Of a stretch of DNA of 20,230 bases, positions 1 through 8,962 are shown piece by piece; positions within the stretch are counted from its first letter, which is position 1; each line of letters starts with the position of its first letter. The position numbers were made by a program, and so were the translations under genes. Where the stretch lies: the NCBI GenBank assembly GCA_034698045.1, contig JAQGAU010001255.1, positions 1 through 20,230 of the forward strand, in the 5' to 3' direction. This stretch comes from Paramacrobiotus richtersi (lineage: Eukaryota; Tardigrada; Eutardigrada; Parachela; Macrobiotidae). The notes beneath the pieces were generated by a model that worked only from the letters and a program-made list of their open reading frames with translations, ran no database searches and was not told where the DNA came from.

Positions 1-181
1 CACTTTACTAATTTCTGACGAGCAGGATCGGTTGAGTGCATTAACGTTATTGTGATCGTCGGAACGCAGATGTGGGTGAAAGTTCAGCCGTTCGTGACCA
101 GCGCACGCATTAGGGTTTAGTTAGGTGACCAGGAAAAAGAGAATTTCACGGTGCTTATCTCTCGCTTTAACACTTACACCA
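1..181. other. Left edge, no gene seen
   Basis: I see no exon of the array family, no long open frame and no repeat shared with the rest of the window. It probably lies between copy 1 and an earlier array member or unrelated flanking DNA. Confidence 0.4.
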
Positions 182-534
182 GGTGTGTATGTGTATGCTT
201 TCAATGAAGGATTTCTGTTTCTGTAACACCTCCAAACTTTAGTTCTGATATGAATGGTTTTAAACCGCACTGTACGCTACTGGAATTATATAACCACTAG
301 AACAAGTGCTCGTCTGTTTTCAGAACGTGATTCCACACTAAAGGAAACGAGCGAAATTGTGCCGCGAATAGGCTTGCCGCCCTTGGGTTAACGAGAGTCA
401 TCCTATGAACTTTATTTTGCCTATATTATATCAGTGTATGATGAGTCTGTTTATCTACCGTTGCATTTCGCTGTTGTCGTTCTGTGCAGAGGCTGTAGAG
501 CGAACCAGAAGATATTCCGCGAGAACTGCAGAAG
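182..534 (+). promoter_or_regulatory. Upstream/leader region of copy 1
   Basis: This stretch aligns with 1510-1862, the region before copy 2. Shared landmarks in order are a GTGTATGCTTTC stretch (about 190 and 1523), TGTACGCTACTGGA (about 268 and 1626), a 44-nt block at 343-386 matching 1695-1738 with the common core CCGCCCTTGG, and the pre-ATG sequence ending GCAGAAGATGACG. Colinear matching of the flank together with exon 1 shows that copies 1 and 2 arose by duplication of a segment including upstream DNA. That it acts as promoter and 5' leader is inference from position. Confidence 0.5.
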
Positions 535-672
535 ATGACGATTGAAAAAGTCAACAATGTTGCCCCGATTGGTAGCGTACGATCCGCCATGCTTCTCACC
601 ATCTTTATCCAGATGGCAATGACCTTATGGCTTGCATTCTTATCCATGTCTGGCCGCAACACTCATCGGTAA
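535..672 (+). pseudogene. Copy 1, exon 1, broken four-TM family gene
   Basis: The sequence matches exon 1 of copy 2: MTIEKVNN, then SVRSAMLLTIFIQM, and the donor region ATCGGTAA. Against the 136-nt exon of copies 2, 3, 5 and 6 it is 134 nt long. One base is missing in the GGG after CAGATG (about 616) and one in the GTTTTGG stretch (about 648). The reading frame therefore leaves the family sequence inside TM1 and ends at a TAA at 670-672 that overlaps the former donor. The donor itself is the weaker GTAACG. No well-preserved exon 2 follows before copy 2. It is a decayed host gene copy; the identity is secure, loss of function is inferred from the frame breaks. Confidence 0.8.
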
Positions 673-1110
673 CGCCATCTGCATGCACCGCGTATGCATT
701 TCGAACACGGTCAAGTTTTTTAATGATTTAATTTATAATCGGTAATCATAGCTTACGGACGAATTAGCGTTCTTTCGGCATACATCAGTAGGCAGATTTC
801 GTATGCACAAGTAGTACTTCTTGCCTGTCACCAGTAAAACCATCGGCATATGTTATGATGACTGTGGCCCAGAAACAGCGCCAGAACTGTATGCTCCATT
901 ATGTCCCGAGAGCACGCTGAGGTTTGTCGTTCTAGGGTTCTATGAAGCACTGTGAGAGGCTGAGAGCCACTGAGAGGACACAGTTCCTAGCATAATTATG
1001 GTCTCAAACCAGCTCATAATCGCCAAATAACTGGACATTAAAAGAACTAAGGAGGAAGTCAGGAAGACCATCGGCTACTCTTGGCGCAATAGAAAGGAGA
1101 TGTCTGTCTT
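673..1110. other. Spacer or old intron of copy 1
   Basis: No recognisable exon or repeat with the rest of the array. Given the exon 1 relic before it and a possible exon 2 relic after it, it may be the former intron. A short low-complexity run rich in GAGAGG/CTGAGAG lies near 950-975. Confidence 0.35.
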
Positions 1111-1491
1111 TTAAATGTCGATGCTACCGTTCCTGTGGTGGTTACCCTATTTCGTGCAAATCACAGCGGAATGCGACAGAAAGTGGATGATTCAATAAGG
1201 CCAAGCGAATGCGAATGCCCTAGCGTTCGTCGGGATGCTTATCACATACGGAGACTGTGCAATCGGAATGATAGTGATTGTGCAATCCGAACCAGGAGAT
1301 ACATATATTACAATGACAGCTGTTGGACGTTATCACGAACTGCTTTATTACTTATTTGCCTATCGCCGCCACCGTAGCTGTCATTTCGATAGCATGCGCA
1401 TACTCACATACTGCCTATACTGTATGTGAAGATATACTGCGCTCTTTTGATTGCTACAACGAAGGAAAGAAAGTACCAGTCTCAAAATAAA
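1111..1491 (+). pseudogene. Possible very decayed exon 2 of copy 1
   Basis: Two overlapping frames here encode membrane-like protein. One (about 1210-1360) reads GMLITYGDCAIGMIVIVQ. The other (about 1316-1489) reads YLPIAATVAVISIACAYSH and then a charged CEDILRSFDCYNEGKK tail ending in TAA, which overlaps an AATAAA at 1486-1491. The order hydrophobic segment, LP…AYSH hydrophobic segment, charged tail resembles TM3, TM4 and tail of the family, and the YSH recalls CYSHNY at the end of TM4 in copy 4. Nucleotide similarity is too weak to be sure. It could equally be an unrelated exon or chance. If real, it carries at least one frame change and a shortened front half. Confidence 0.25.
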
Positions 1492-1509
1492 GGCTGCGCA
1501 TGTTAAACT

Positions 1510-1862
1510 GCTGTATCAATGGATGTGTATGCTTTCTACTAATTGTAAGGATTTCTATGTTAATGTAACTGTTGCGCCGCTATACATTTCGCTATTTTCA
1601 GTTTTATTATAAATCTCTTTCGCTCTGTACGCTACTGGACATTACCAGTGGACCAGCTTGGTCGTGCGTTCGTATAGCGTTATTCTGCGTCACAGGAAAA
1701 CAGCGAGATTGTGCTGCGAATGGGCTTTCCGCCCTTGGATGAGCGAGGTACCATAAACTCGTTACACAGATTGTTGCATCTGCAGTTTTATCTCGTTACA
1801 TTACATTGTACGTTCGCTGTATGCAGAGAAAAACAGGAGATATTTGACGAGAAATGCAGAAG
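1510..1862 (+). promoter_or_regulatory. Upstream/leader region of copy 2
   Basis: This is the partner of 182-534. A TATA-like TATAAAT lies at 1608-1614, about 15 nt before the shared TGTACGCTACTGGA motif, and the CCGCCCTTGG block is at 1695-1738. An upstream in-frame ATG at 1854 (adding MQK) precedes the family-conserved ATG at 1863. No other copy shows that extra ATG, so 1863 is preferred. Promoter assignment is inference. Confidence 0.45.
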
Positions 1863-2895
1863 ATGACGATCGAGGAAGTCAACAATGACGCCCTGATTGG
1901 CAGCGTGCGCTCCGCCATGCTTGTTACCATGTTTATCCAGATGGGCATCGACCTCGTGGCGGGCATTCTGATCCATGTTTTGGCCGCTACAATAATCGGT
2001 AAAGCCATCTGTAGATTCTGTACTGTAAATGTCGAAACGCGGTGCACCTCCGAGTTTTTATTATTAAACGTAGACGCATCTAATAAATGCAGGCACTAAC
2101 AAGTATCCGCGCTATCTGTACTCCGGTACGCAATCTACGTAAGATTAGTTCTGACTGTTTGTAGTACAGTTTTCCAGTAAAAAACCATCGATATATGCAT
2201 AAAATGACTCTGGCTATATGCAGCTGCGAACGAGATACGTTAGTCCGAAACGATCTGCAAATGTTAAAAAGTCAGTCTGTTGCGAGATCCCGTTTTGATG
2301 TGATACAAGCGTTTTTCTTTCTTCGAATTAACCTTGCGTTACCTTTCCAGAGGATACGGTGGCCATCGGCATCTGGTTCCTGGGCGCGTGGTTGTACTTA
2401 TCCATGTTCGGAGCGGTTTTCTGGGCGTGGAAACTGCGTGCCACCCAGTCCACCCAGCCGCCACCCCGCACCGACCTGGACGCCATCCTCCAGTTCGACA
2501 CCGCGTACGATGCGACCAAAATCGTCATCCTGCGATGCTTTCGCCGCTACACCTACTCGTGCTGCGGTCTGCCGGCGGTGATAACCTTTCTCGTGGCCCT
2601 GACGGATGTGCCCAACGCTATCACCGCCAACCGGCTGGATCTGCTCAAATGGCCCATTATCTTTGGGCTGGTGGCGTTTCTTCCGTTGTTGGCGTTCTTT
2701 ATCTACAATGTGATTATGTTGGGGAAGTATGAGGAGCGGATGAAGAATAATAGTGTGTTTGATAGTGGGGCACGTCGCGGGAAGTTGGCGGCTGCTCAGA
2801 ATGAACCGGTGAGGTTTGAAGCGCTCCCGGGTGCAGCGAACAGTGCTGTGCATACACCGGATCAGACACTGGATACAATTCTGCAAAATAATTAA
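1863..2895 (+). CDS. Copy 2: four-TM membrane protein, intact, two exons
   Basis: Exons 1863-1998 and 2351-2895 join through a 352-nt phase-1 intron (donor ATCG|GTAAAG, acceptor TTTCCAG|AGGAT) to give 226 residues. TM1 is about residues 20-42, TM2 50-71, TM3 119-138 and TM4 147-170. The 72-117 loop contains KLRATQ, RTDLDAILQFD and a Cys pair at 116-117 (SCCG). The tail (171-226) starts LGKYEERMKNN and ends QTLDTILQNN. Basic residues flank the loop and tail, so both ends should be cytoplasmic. The family is unknown to me and no enzyme or channel signature is visible. The frame is open throughout and splice sites are canonical, so this is the best reference member for the array. The start at 1863 is chosen because the MT-I-E start is conserved between copies. 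Confidence 0.88.
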
Positions 2896-3015
2896 TTTGA
2901 CTGTTACTTTTTGGATTTTTCGCACTACAAGCAGGACAGATTATGATTCGTGCTACTGCCATGATGTTTTTAATGTTTAGTTCTCTGTATGTAAATAACT
3001 TGTGCGAGTTAAAAA

Positions 3016-3072
3016 CTTCCTCGTACACTTGCACGTACACTTCCTCGTACAAACCGTGTTAGCACACGGTTT
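3016..3072 (+). repeat. 12-nt tandem repeat plus perfect hairpin in copy 2 3' UTR
   Basis: Three adjacent 12-mers occur at 3016-3051: CTTCCTCGTACA, CTTGCACGTACA, CTTCCTCGTACA. They run straight into a perfect inverted repeat at 3051-3072 with 9-nt arms (AAACCGTGT/ACACGGTTT) and a four-base loop TAGC. The whole lies between the stop codon and the poly(A) signal, so it would be in the mRNA. I do not see it in the 3' UTRs of the other copies. Confidence 0.75.
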
Positions 3073-3090
3073 ACCGTAATTTCTGCAGTT

Positions 3091-3096
3091 AATAAA
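3091..3096 (+). promoter_or_regulatory. Poly(A) signal, copy 2
   Basis: AATAAA lies 196 nt after the stop. It is followed at 3112-3121 by ATCTTGCAGT, which recurs after the poly(A) signals of copies 3 and 4 and may be part of the 3'-end site. Confidence 0.65.
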
Positions 3097-3121
3097 CTAA
3101 AGGTTGGAAAGATCTTGCAGT

Positions 3122-3813
3122 CTGCGCCAGTTCCCGAGTTAGGCATTCATGTATCCATTGTTACATTTGCAATGCGTAAGGTATCTTAGGAAAACGTCAA
3201 AACTACTTTGCTGCCGTGTTGAAACGCGCACCAAAACTTGTAATTTGTCAAATGTCATTGTTATTTATAATACTTCTTATTACACAACTGCGGCCCAAAA
3301 TGGGACAGCGCTGTCCAAAGTAGCGATCAGTTCGCTCGGTACACCAGTATGAATTATTTACCACTAAAAGTACCACTATCATTTAAATTTTACTATACTT
3401 ATTACCAGATATGTACCTGGTACGTATACGCACGGTACTAACGCACCAGATTCAGGTTAATATTGTACAGTGCGGTCCATTGCAACAGGTGTACGGCGAG
3501 ATCTTTATCTATCTGATTTCAGCTTTACGGAAGCAGTACTGGCAGTGGCAGTGCATGCTGATTGAGATCTTGCGGTCTGTTGTGGCCAGACCAGCGAGAG
3601 ACGCATCGTGCAACTTTCTCATTTGTTTACACCACCTCATTCAGTAACTACCAGTAAACAGCGCGCCTTTGCAGGGAACGTGAAATCCGATCTGTGAGTA
3701 GATTGTACTCCAGTTTTATGCATGTTCGTATTACTACATCTGCAGTTTCATCTCCTGGTGGTCTTTCAGCAGTTGTGGTTATTCGGTGAGAGTAGTCCAG
3801 AAACATCAAGAAT
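3122..3813 (+). other. Spacer and leader of copy 3
   Basis: No exon is seen. 3193-3250 matches 9708-9765 upstream of copy 6 (common core CTTTGCTGCCGTGTT, then GCACCAAA). CATTTGTTTACACC near 3620 is the leader motif found upstream of copies 4 and 6. A GTGAGT at 3694-3699 and a TCTTTCAG near 3760 could bound a small 5'-UTR intron; this is unproven. Confidence 0.5.
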
Positions 3814-5009
3814 ATGACGATTGAGGAAGTCAACAATGACGCGCTGATTAGGAGTGTGCGCTCCGCCATGCTTCTGACCATGTTGATCCAGATGTGTATC
3901 AGTCTAACAGTGGGCATTACTATCCATGTTTTGGCTGCCACAATGATCGGTAAGCCAGCCAGCCAGCCGTCTGTTGTTCTGAAAGAAATATGTTTGTATT
4001 TACGGTTTATCGTACTTCGAAGTACTTTCGAAAATCGATCGCTCGGGGGCCGGGGCAGAATGTCCTTTTTCAGTCGCAACAAGCAGTTTTTTAGTACGAG
4101 ATCCATCAAAGAAATGATTGTGCTGTACTTTGTGCATCCTTTTTACCTCGTTCTCCGTGCAGTATTATGTATGTGTTTTGATAGCGTTACCCTGTGCATA
4201 GTCCGCATTACCTATTGTAGTACAGGTTAATATCCAAATGCGCTACGAATAAAATAAGATCCTACGGGCTTACTTCGGGATACGGGTTTCTTTCGAGGCA
4301 GGGTCGCTTTAATTCTTTAAGAACGATCACGAGAAGCGCTTGTTACTTGGGTCGGTAGATAGGAACGGTGTATTTACAGTGCATGCAGGAAGAAGTATGA
4401 ATCCATAGTATCTATACCCAGGCACCTACTGTGATGCTTTGCGGAGTCTAACACCATTATTTATCTCTTGTAGGGGATACGGTGCCCAGAGGCATCTGGT
4501 TCCTGGGCATCTGCATGGAATACTACGTCGTCAGCGCTCCCTTTTGGATGTGGAAACTGCGTGCCACCCAGTCCAGTCAGCCGCCACCCCGCACCGATCT
4601 CGACGCCATTCTCCAGTTCGACGCCACCTACGAGACGGGGAAAACCCTCATCCTGCAGTACTTCCGTCACTACAACTACTCGTGCAGCGGTATGCTGGCA
4701 GGGATGACCTTTCTCCTGGCCGTGATCGAAGTGCCAAACGTTATCATCGCCAACCGCATGGATCTGATCAAATGGCCCATTATCTTCGGACTGGTAGCGT
4801 TTCTTCCGTTGCTGGCGTGTTTTGTCTATAACGTTAGTATGTTGGGGAAGTATGAGGAGAAGTTGAAGAAGAAGAATAGTGTCTTTGAGAGGGGGATACG
4901 TCGGGGACCGTTGCCGGTGGGTCTCAACGAGACAGTGAGATTTGAACCGCTCCCGTGCCTGGAGCCAACGCCGGATCAGACACTGGATACAGTTCTGCGA
5001 AATAATTAA
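3814..5009 (+). CDS. Copy 3: four-TM membrane protein, intact, two exons
   Basis: Exons 3814-3949 and 4474-5009 with a 524-nt phase-1 intron (ATCG|GTAAGC … CTCTTGTAG|GGGAT) encode 223 residues. The protein begins MTIEEVNNDALIRSVRSAM and closely follows copy 2 through TM1, TM2 (GIWFLGICMEYYVVSAPFWMW), the loop (KLRATQSSQPPPRTDLDAILQFD), TM3, TM4 (KWPIIFGLVAFLPLLACFVYN) and a tail ending QTLDTVLRNN. In the loop the cysteine pair is reduced to one (NYSCSG instead of SCCG). If the intron were retained, exon 1 would read on for 138 residues into non-conserved sequence, so that reading is not favoured. The intron holds a 14-nt perfect palindrome, GTACTTCGAAGTAC, at 4012-4025. Function unknown; gene structure is well supported. 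Confidence 0.88.
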
Positions 5010-5180
5010 TCAGTTAGCTGATTGTTAATTTTTAGTGGGGTTTTGTTTGCACTCTGGATTGTTTAGTGATGTTGCAGTCCACGATCAAATCGTTTTTTAT
5101 TTTGTGCTAATAATTTGGGAGGATGACAAACTGCGGTCTTCTACATGCACTAGCGATAACATGGTGTACCTTTTTATGTT

Positions 5181-5186
5181 AATAAA
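5181..5186 (+). promoter_or_regulatory. Poly(A) signal, copy 3
   Basis: AATAAA 172 nt after the stop, followed by ATCTTGCAGT at 5217-5226 as after copy 2. Confidence 0.65.
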
Positions 5187-5242
5187 CAGTTATTATAAAG
5201 TAAATGATGTAATGAAATCTTGCAGTACGTGATCCCGATCGA

Positions 5243-5311
5243 GAGCCAAGCGAGAAGCTACTCATTTACGCTTGACTAGAATATTTTCATTTGCCACCCA
5301 AGTTATTAGAT
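5243..5311 (+). repeat. 3'-flank repeat shared with copy 5
   Basis: Matches 9217-9290 in the same orientation and at the same place relative to the gene. Shared words are GAAGCTACTCA, CTAGAATATTT, CATT-GCC and CCCA. It marks copies 3 and 5 as descendants of one duplicated segment that included downstream DNA. Confidence 0.6.
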
Positions 5312-5899
5312 CCATCCACATGGAAAAACTACACGATTTTATGACAAGATATTTGAAATAATAGCGCAACTGCCGACTCTATAGTATACTAAAGGAAACT
5401 GCGATATTGTACGGGCGTACTACAGCAGATTGATTATCGATATGACAACTGAACAGAAAGAACAAAATGATGTCGTATAAGTTGACTGCATGGTCGAGTT
5501 CATAACCAAATAGAAAATATTCAAAATTGAGTACGTACGTACTATTGTACAATTACAAGACTCACTTGTATTGTGCGATGCAGTGCGATTACGTAATTGA
5601 CAAAAGCCGACAATCACCGTAAACTTTCGGCTTGGTACTTTGTCAAGATGTTCGGTACGGTAATTCTGTTTCATCCGATACGTAAATCGCCGGTAGCCGC
5701 GAGCCATTGCTGATTTCTCGATTCTGACTGCAAACAAATATGTTATCCGACTGGCCGGTTCTTCTGCTGTCTTATTTCAGCTACGAGCTGACTAAGTTAA
5801 ATTTGGTGCCATAGTCGTCAAGCGCCCAGACAATGACAGCCACCATCGACTTTTCTCACAGTTAACTGGATTCTGCAGACTGCAGCGTACGTTTCCTGG
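5312..5899 (+). repeat. Spacer block upstream of copy 4
   Basis: About 5540-5775 aligns with 11460-11710 (before copy 7) and 17280-17550 (before copy 9). Shared stretches include GTACGTAC, GCTTGGTACTTTGTC (with 17429), a GCCGGTAGCCGCGAGCCA-type segment and TTCTGCTGT. A further piece, CTAAAGGAAAC at about 5388, matches the copy 1 upstream block. No convincing protein is encoded on either strand. Confidence 0.6.
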
Positions 5900-6144
5900 A
5901 GCCATTCCATTGGACAACCTTGTTCATTTGTTTACACGGCGTCATTCTGCGCACGAACAGAAAAACAGTACAGTTATGCGACGAATGTGATCTCCACCCC
6001 AAAGTGAGGGAATTATTCTGTAAACGCTATGCAGTACATCTGCGAATATTGTATCAGCAGCTACGTGCACTTATTTCTCGTGGTCTTCATTCTGTGCACT
6101 GGTTGCGGAGTTAAACACACGATAGTTGCAGAGAAATTCGGAAG
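5900..6144 (+). promoter_or_regulatory. Upstream/leader region of copy 4
   Basis: CATTTGTTTACACGGC at 5925-5940, followed by TCATTCTGCGCACGAACAG, matches the region before copy 6 (9972) and, less exactly, copies 3 and 5. The TGTTTAC core equals the general forkhead-factor core; this is motif likeness only. It then continues into the family-type sequence leading to the ATG. Confidence 0.45.
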
Positions 6145-7432
6145 ATGGCGGCGGAAGTCGACGACGATTCTGTCAGCGACGGCGAGGACGAAATCAACGA
6201 ATACATCGCAATGTACATCCCCGACAGTGTCGGGGATGTGTGTCGGGCCGACACAGGCAAGATTAACGACGCCGTGATTACCAGCGTGCGCTCCGCCATA
6301 ATGGTTACGATGTGCGTCCAGGCTGTTATTATCCTCTCGTTGGGCATCCTTGTTCATTGTTTGGCCGGCACATGCATAAGCACAGGTAAGCCTGGCAAAA
6401 CGACGTTAGTTTAACGTCCCAACTTGTAATGTATCTTGGCGGCATAATACTTTATTCATTATGACCGCTCAGCAACGAGCCAAACAACCAACTAACTAAC
6501 AATACAGTAGCAACAACAAAGCATTAGGACACAGTTGCTAAGACCACTTCGGACAGCGGATATTCTCTATAACCTCGTGACTGCCATATATCACGCAACT
6601 GCAATAGGCAGCCTCTTGCGAGGCCCCGATTTGATGTAATGCAGGAATTCTACTTTACCTGTGATACAATGTGCAAGCGTGCCTCACTCCCTTGTGTCAG
6701 TTGTCAGTTGTCTGTACAGAGAAACTGGTAACCATCGGCATGTGGACCCTCGGCGCCCACATGTACATAATCGTCATCGAAGTCCTCGCCTGGGTGGTGC
6801 GACTATATGTTATCCGCTCCAGCCAGCCTCCGTCGATATCCCGCACGGACCCGGAGGCCATTCTTCAGTGTGACACGACCGACGAGATCGTCGAAACTCT
6901 ATCCCTCCCCACTATTATCCTGCACCACTTCCACTTCCACAATCAGATCTGCTACGCTGTTTCAGCTTGTGTGATCGTTTTCGTTATTCTGTTGGAGCTA
7001 TTGATTAGCTCTGGGAAGTCACTGGATGTGCTTCAATTTCCCATTATCCTTGGGCTGGTGGCTGTCGGTTCCTTGCTGGTTTGTTATAGTCACAATTACG
7101 TTGCCCTGAGAGAGTATGAGAAGAGATTGACGAATAACAGCGCTTTAATTATTTTGAATGACATTGTGCTGGGAAACTTTGAGAACAGATCGACGGATGA
7201 CATCTCCTTAGAAGTTTGCAATAAGATTGTGCTGGGAAAGTATGGGGCGAGATTGACGAGCGCTTTAAATGTTTACACGGACATTGTGTTTGGAAAGGTT
7301 AAGAACTTCAGCGCTTCAATTGAGAGCAGGATACGTGGCGGAACATTGCCGGTTGGAGATGATGAGACGGTGACGTTTGAAACACTGCCTGCCTCATTGA
7401 ACGGTATTATCCCCACACCGGACGCAATTTAG
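6145..7432 (+). CDS. Copy 4: enlarged four-TM family member with acidic N-terminus and repeated tail
   Basis: Exons 6145-6385 and 6720-7432 (334-nt phase-1 intron, ACAG|GTAAGC … TGTACAG|AGAAA) give 317 residues, about 90 more than its neighbours. The ATG is in the family position (GGAAGATGG against GAAGATGAC), so the extra N-terminal residues are an insertion, not a different start. Residues 6-18 are acidic (DDDSVSDGEDEIN). TM1 is about 52-74, TM2 85-109, TM3 159-177 and TM4 187-206. The loop keeps RTDPEAILQ, but FRRYNYSCC is replaced by a His-rich HHFHFHNQICY. The tail after TM4 holds four imperfect 19-22-residue repeats (207-288). The C-terminus stops at PTPDAI, without the full QTLDTILQNN. 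The frame is open and splice sites are canonical. It is the most divergent open copy; function unknown. Confidence 0.85.
6215..6255 (+). repeat. Two abutting palindromes inside copy 4 exon 1
   Basis: 6215-6239 is a perfect inverted repeat with 12-nt arms around a single G (left arm ACATCCCCGACA). 6239-6255 is a second one with 8-nt arms around a G (left arm TGTGTCGG). Both lie in the insertion that gives this copy its acidic N-terminal extension, encoding IPDSVGDVCRADT. Other copies lack this segment. Confidence 0.85.
7097..7342 (+). repeat. Coding tandem repeat in the tail of copy 4
   Basis: Four units of about 57-66 nt each start with a V/I-V/A-LG-like core: YVALREYEKRLTNN, IVLGNFENRSTDD, IVLGKYGARLTS and IVFGKVKNFSA. 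The ordinary family tail has this motif once (IVLGKYEEKMKKN), right after TM4. GACATTGTG/AAGATTGTG starts and AGCGCTTTAA stretches repeat at the DNA level, so the expansion is by in-frame tandem duplication. Confidence 0.8.
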
Positions 7433-7616
7433 CCATTAAACCCTTGAGATGATTATTTTTTATTTCTGGACAAAAGACTGAAATTCCATGTCTAATACTG
7501 CTCGTTCGCTCTTTCTGTGTAAACGCTCGCTCTTGCTGTGTAAACACTTTTTGCGAATAGAGAACATTTTTACTGACTTCAGGACTGGCGCAAACCAGGG
7601 TCTAGTTGTTTACGTC

Positions 7617-7622
7617 AATAAA
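7617..7622 (+). promoter_or_regulatory. Poly(A) signal, copy 4
   Basis: AATAAA 184 nt after the stop, followed at 7640-7649 by ATCTTGTAGT, close to the element after copies 2 and 3. Confidence 0.6.
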
Positions 7623-7742
7623 CTACACACTAGAGTAAAATCTTGTAGTGTATGCGCGTTTTGGGATTTGGTAATGAAAAACTGATCACCGACCAACCAA
7701 CAGGGGTGCTACAAGTTGTTTACCTTGCCCTACAAAAGCAGC

Positions 7743-8017
7743 ACTGCATGTGCATATTGACCCGCAGCTAGTGTTTACGTTCGACAGCGCGTGCTGATAA
7801 AGATATTTAGTTAGTAGACCTTTCGGTTGTAGATAGCATTGGTGAGTTCAGTTGGAGCACTTCCGCATGTATTTACACGATGTCGCTCCTGTATACAGAA
7901 AACACAGGCAAGTGATATGCTATGCTAGTAAGTCAGTATGGCGGTGTCGTCATAATTTCAACGGCTGTAAAACAAGCAGAAGATATTCGCTCACACAAGT
8001 GCAGAGCCATTCAGAGG
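7743..8017 (+). promoter_or_regulatory. Upstream/leader region of copy 5
   Basis: Colinear with 9851-10138 before copy 6. Matching words include ACTGCA-GTGCA, GTGTTTAC-TT, GACAGCG-GTGCTGAT, GTTGTAGATAGC, CTTCCGCAT and GTGCAGAGCCATTCAGAGG just before the ATG. A GTAAGT lies at 7928-7933, 90 nt before the ATG, exactly as in copy 6, and may be a 5'-UTR donor. An in-frame ATG at 7922 could extend the protein by 32 residues, but copy 6 lacks it. Confidence 0.5.
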
Positions 8018-8962
8018 ATGACGGTTGTGGAAGTCAACAATAGCGCCCTGATTACCCGGATGAGCTCCGCTTTGCTTCGCATTATCTTTATCCAGATGGG
8101 CATCAGTCTCGTGGCGGGCATCGTTATCCATGTTTTGGCAGCCACATTGATCGGTAAGCCGTCTGTACAGTATTTCTCGAAGGCAGTGTATTTCTTAATT
8201 TACAGTATTTTACCAAAAATTAATAGATGGCCATAACGTTTACTTACTTACTTTGGATTGTTTCTGACTCGGCTTGTTGCTTTGTTGTTAATTTTGGAGA
8301 GGAAATGAGCGGGTAGTACGATTTAGATTGTTTCACATTAAGAAATACTGAATCCACGGCATCTCCATTACAGCCACCGTGAGAATACCGTACTGTGATG
8401 CTTTGCAGGGCATAATTCACTAATATTATCCCTTGTTTCAGTAGGGCATACGGTGCCCTGGGGCATTTGGTTCCTGGGCGTCTGCATGTACCTATCCACC
8501 GTCAGCGCTCCCATTTGGATATGGAAACTGCGTGCCACCCAGTCCATCCAGCCGTCACCGCATACCGATCGCGAAGCGATTCTCCCTTCTGACACCATCA
8601 ACGATACGCTCAAAACTCTGGTCCTGCGGTACTTCCGTCGCTACAACTACTCATGCTGTGGATCACCGGCATTAATGACCTTTCTCGCGCCTCTGACGGA
8701 AGTTCCCCATGCCATTACCGCCAACCGTCCGGATCCGCTCAAGTGGCTCATTTTTTTCGCACTTGTAGCGTTTATTCCGTTGTTGACCTTTTTTATCTGC
8801 AACCTCATTGTGTTGGGGAAGTATGCACATACGATGAAGACGAACACTGGGCAAGAGAGCGAGATCCATCGGGAAATGCGAGCGGTTGGTGAGGTTGAGA
8901 CGGGGAAGTTGGAAGCGCAACCTCGTACGCTGCTGCAGAGGACTTTACCTATGCCTCGTTAG
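8018..8962 (+). CDS. Copy 5: four-TM family protein, shortened C-terminus
   Basis: Exons 8018-8153 and 8445-8962 (291-nt phase-1 intron, donor ATCG|GTAAGC) encode 217 residues beginning MTVVEVNNSALITRMSSALL. TM1-TM4 are all present. The loop has KLRATQSIQPSP and RYFRRYNYSCCG, but the acidic motif is altered to TDREAILPSD. The protein ends …LPMPR and TAG at 8960. The DNA after the stop reads ACACTTGAGACAGTTTTG, the family's TLDTVL codons, so the stop sits where other copies have the CAG of QTLDT; the last ten or so residues are lost. The tail before that is also diverged (EIHREMRAVGEVETGK). No clear AATAAA is seen at the usual distance. Probably expressed, but a young pseudogene cannot be excluded. 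Confidence 0.78.
8439..8444 (+). promoter_or_regulatory. NAGNAG tandem acceptor, copy 5 intron
   Basis: The intron ends CAGTAG. Splicing after TAG gives G|GG CAT (Gly-His). Splicing after the CAG three bases earlier gives G|TA GGG CAT (Val-Gly-His). Both keep the frame and change one residue just before TM2. The other copies have a single acceptor AG at this point. Confidence 0.6.

Noticed and set aside
2545-2575. CCG triplet (SCCG) as a tetraspanin signature
   Set aside because: In tetraspanins CCG lies in the large extracellular loop between TM3 and TM4. Here it lies before TM3 in a basic, probably cytoplasmic loop, and the 3-4 loop is very short.
3950-4230. Exon 1 of copy 3 reading on to a 138-residue protein
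   Set aside because: It crosses a canonical donor conserved in all copies, and the added sequence has no family likeness.
7922-8017. Upstream ATG of copy 5 adding 32 residues
   Set aside because: The homologous leader of copy 6 lacks this ATG, and the likeness is that of a conserved leader.
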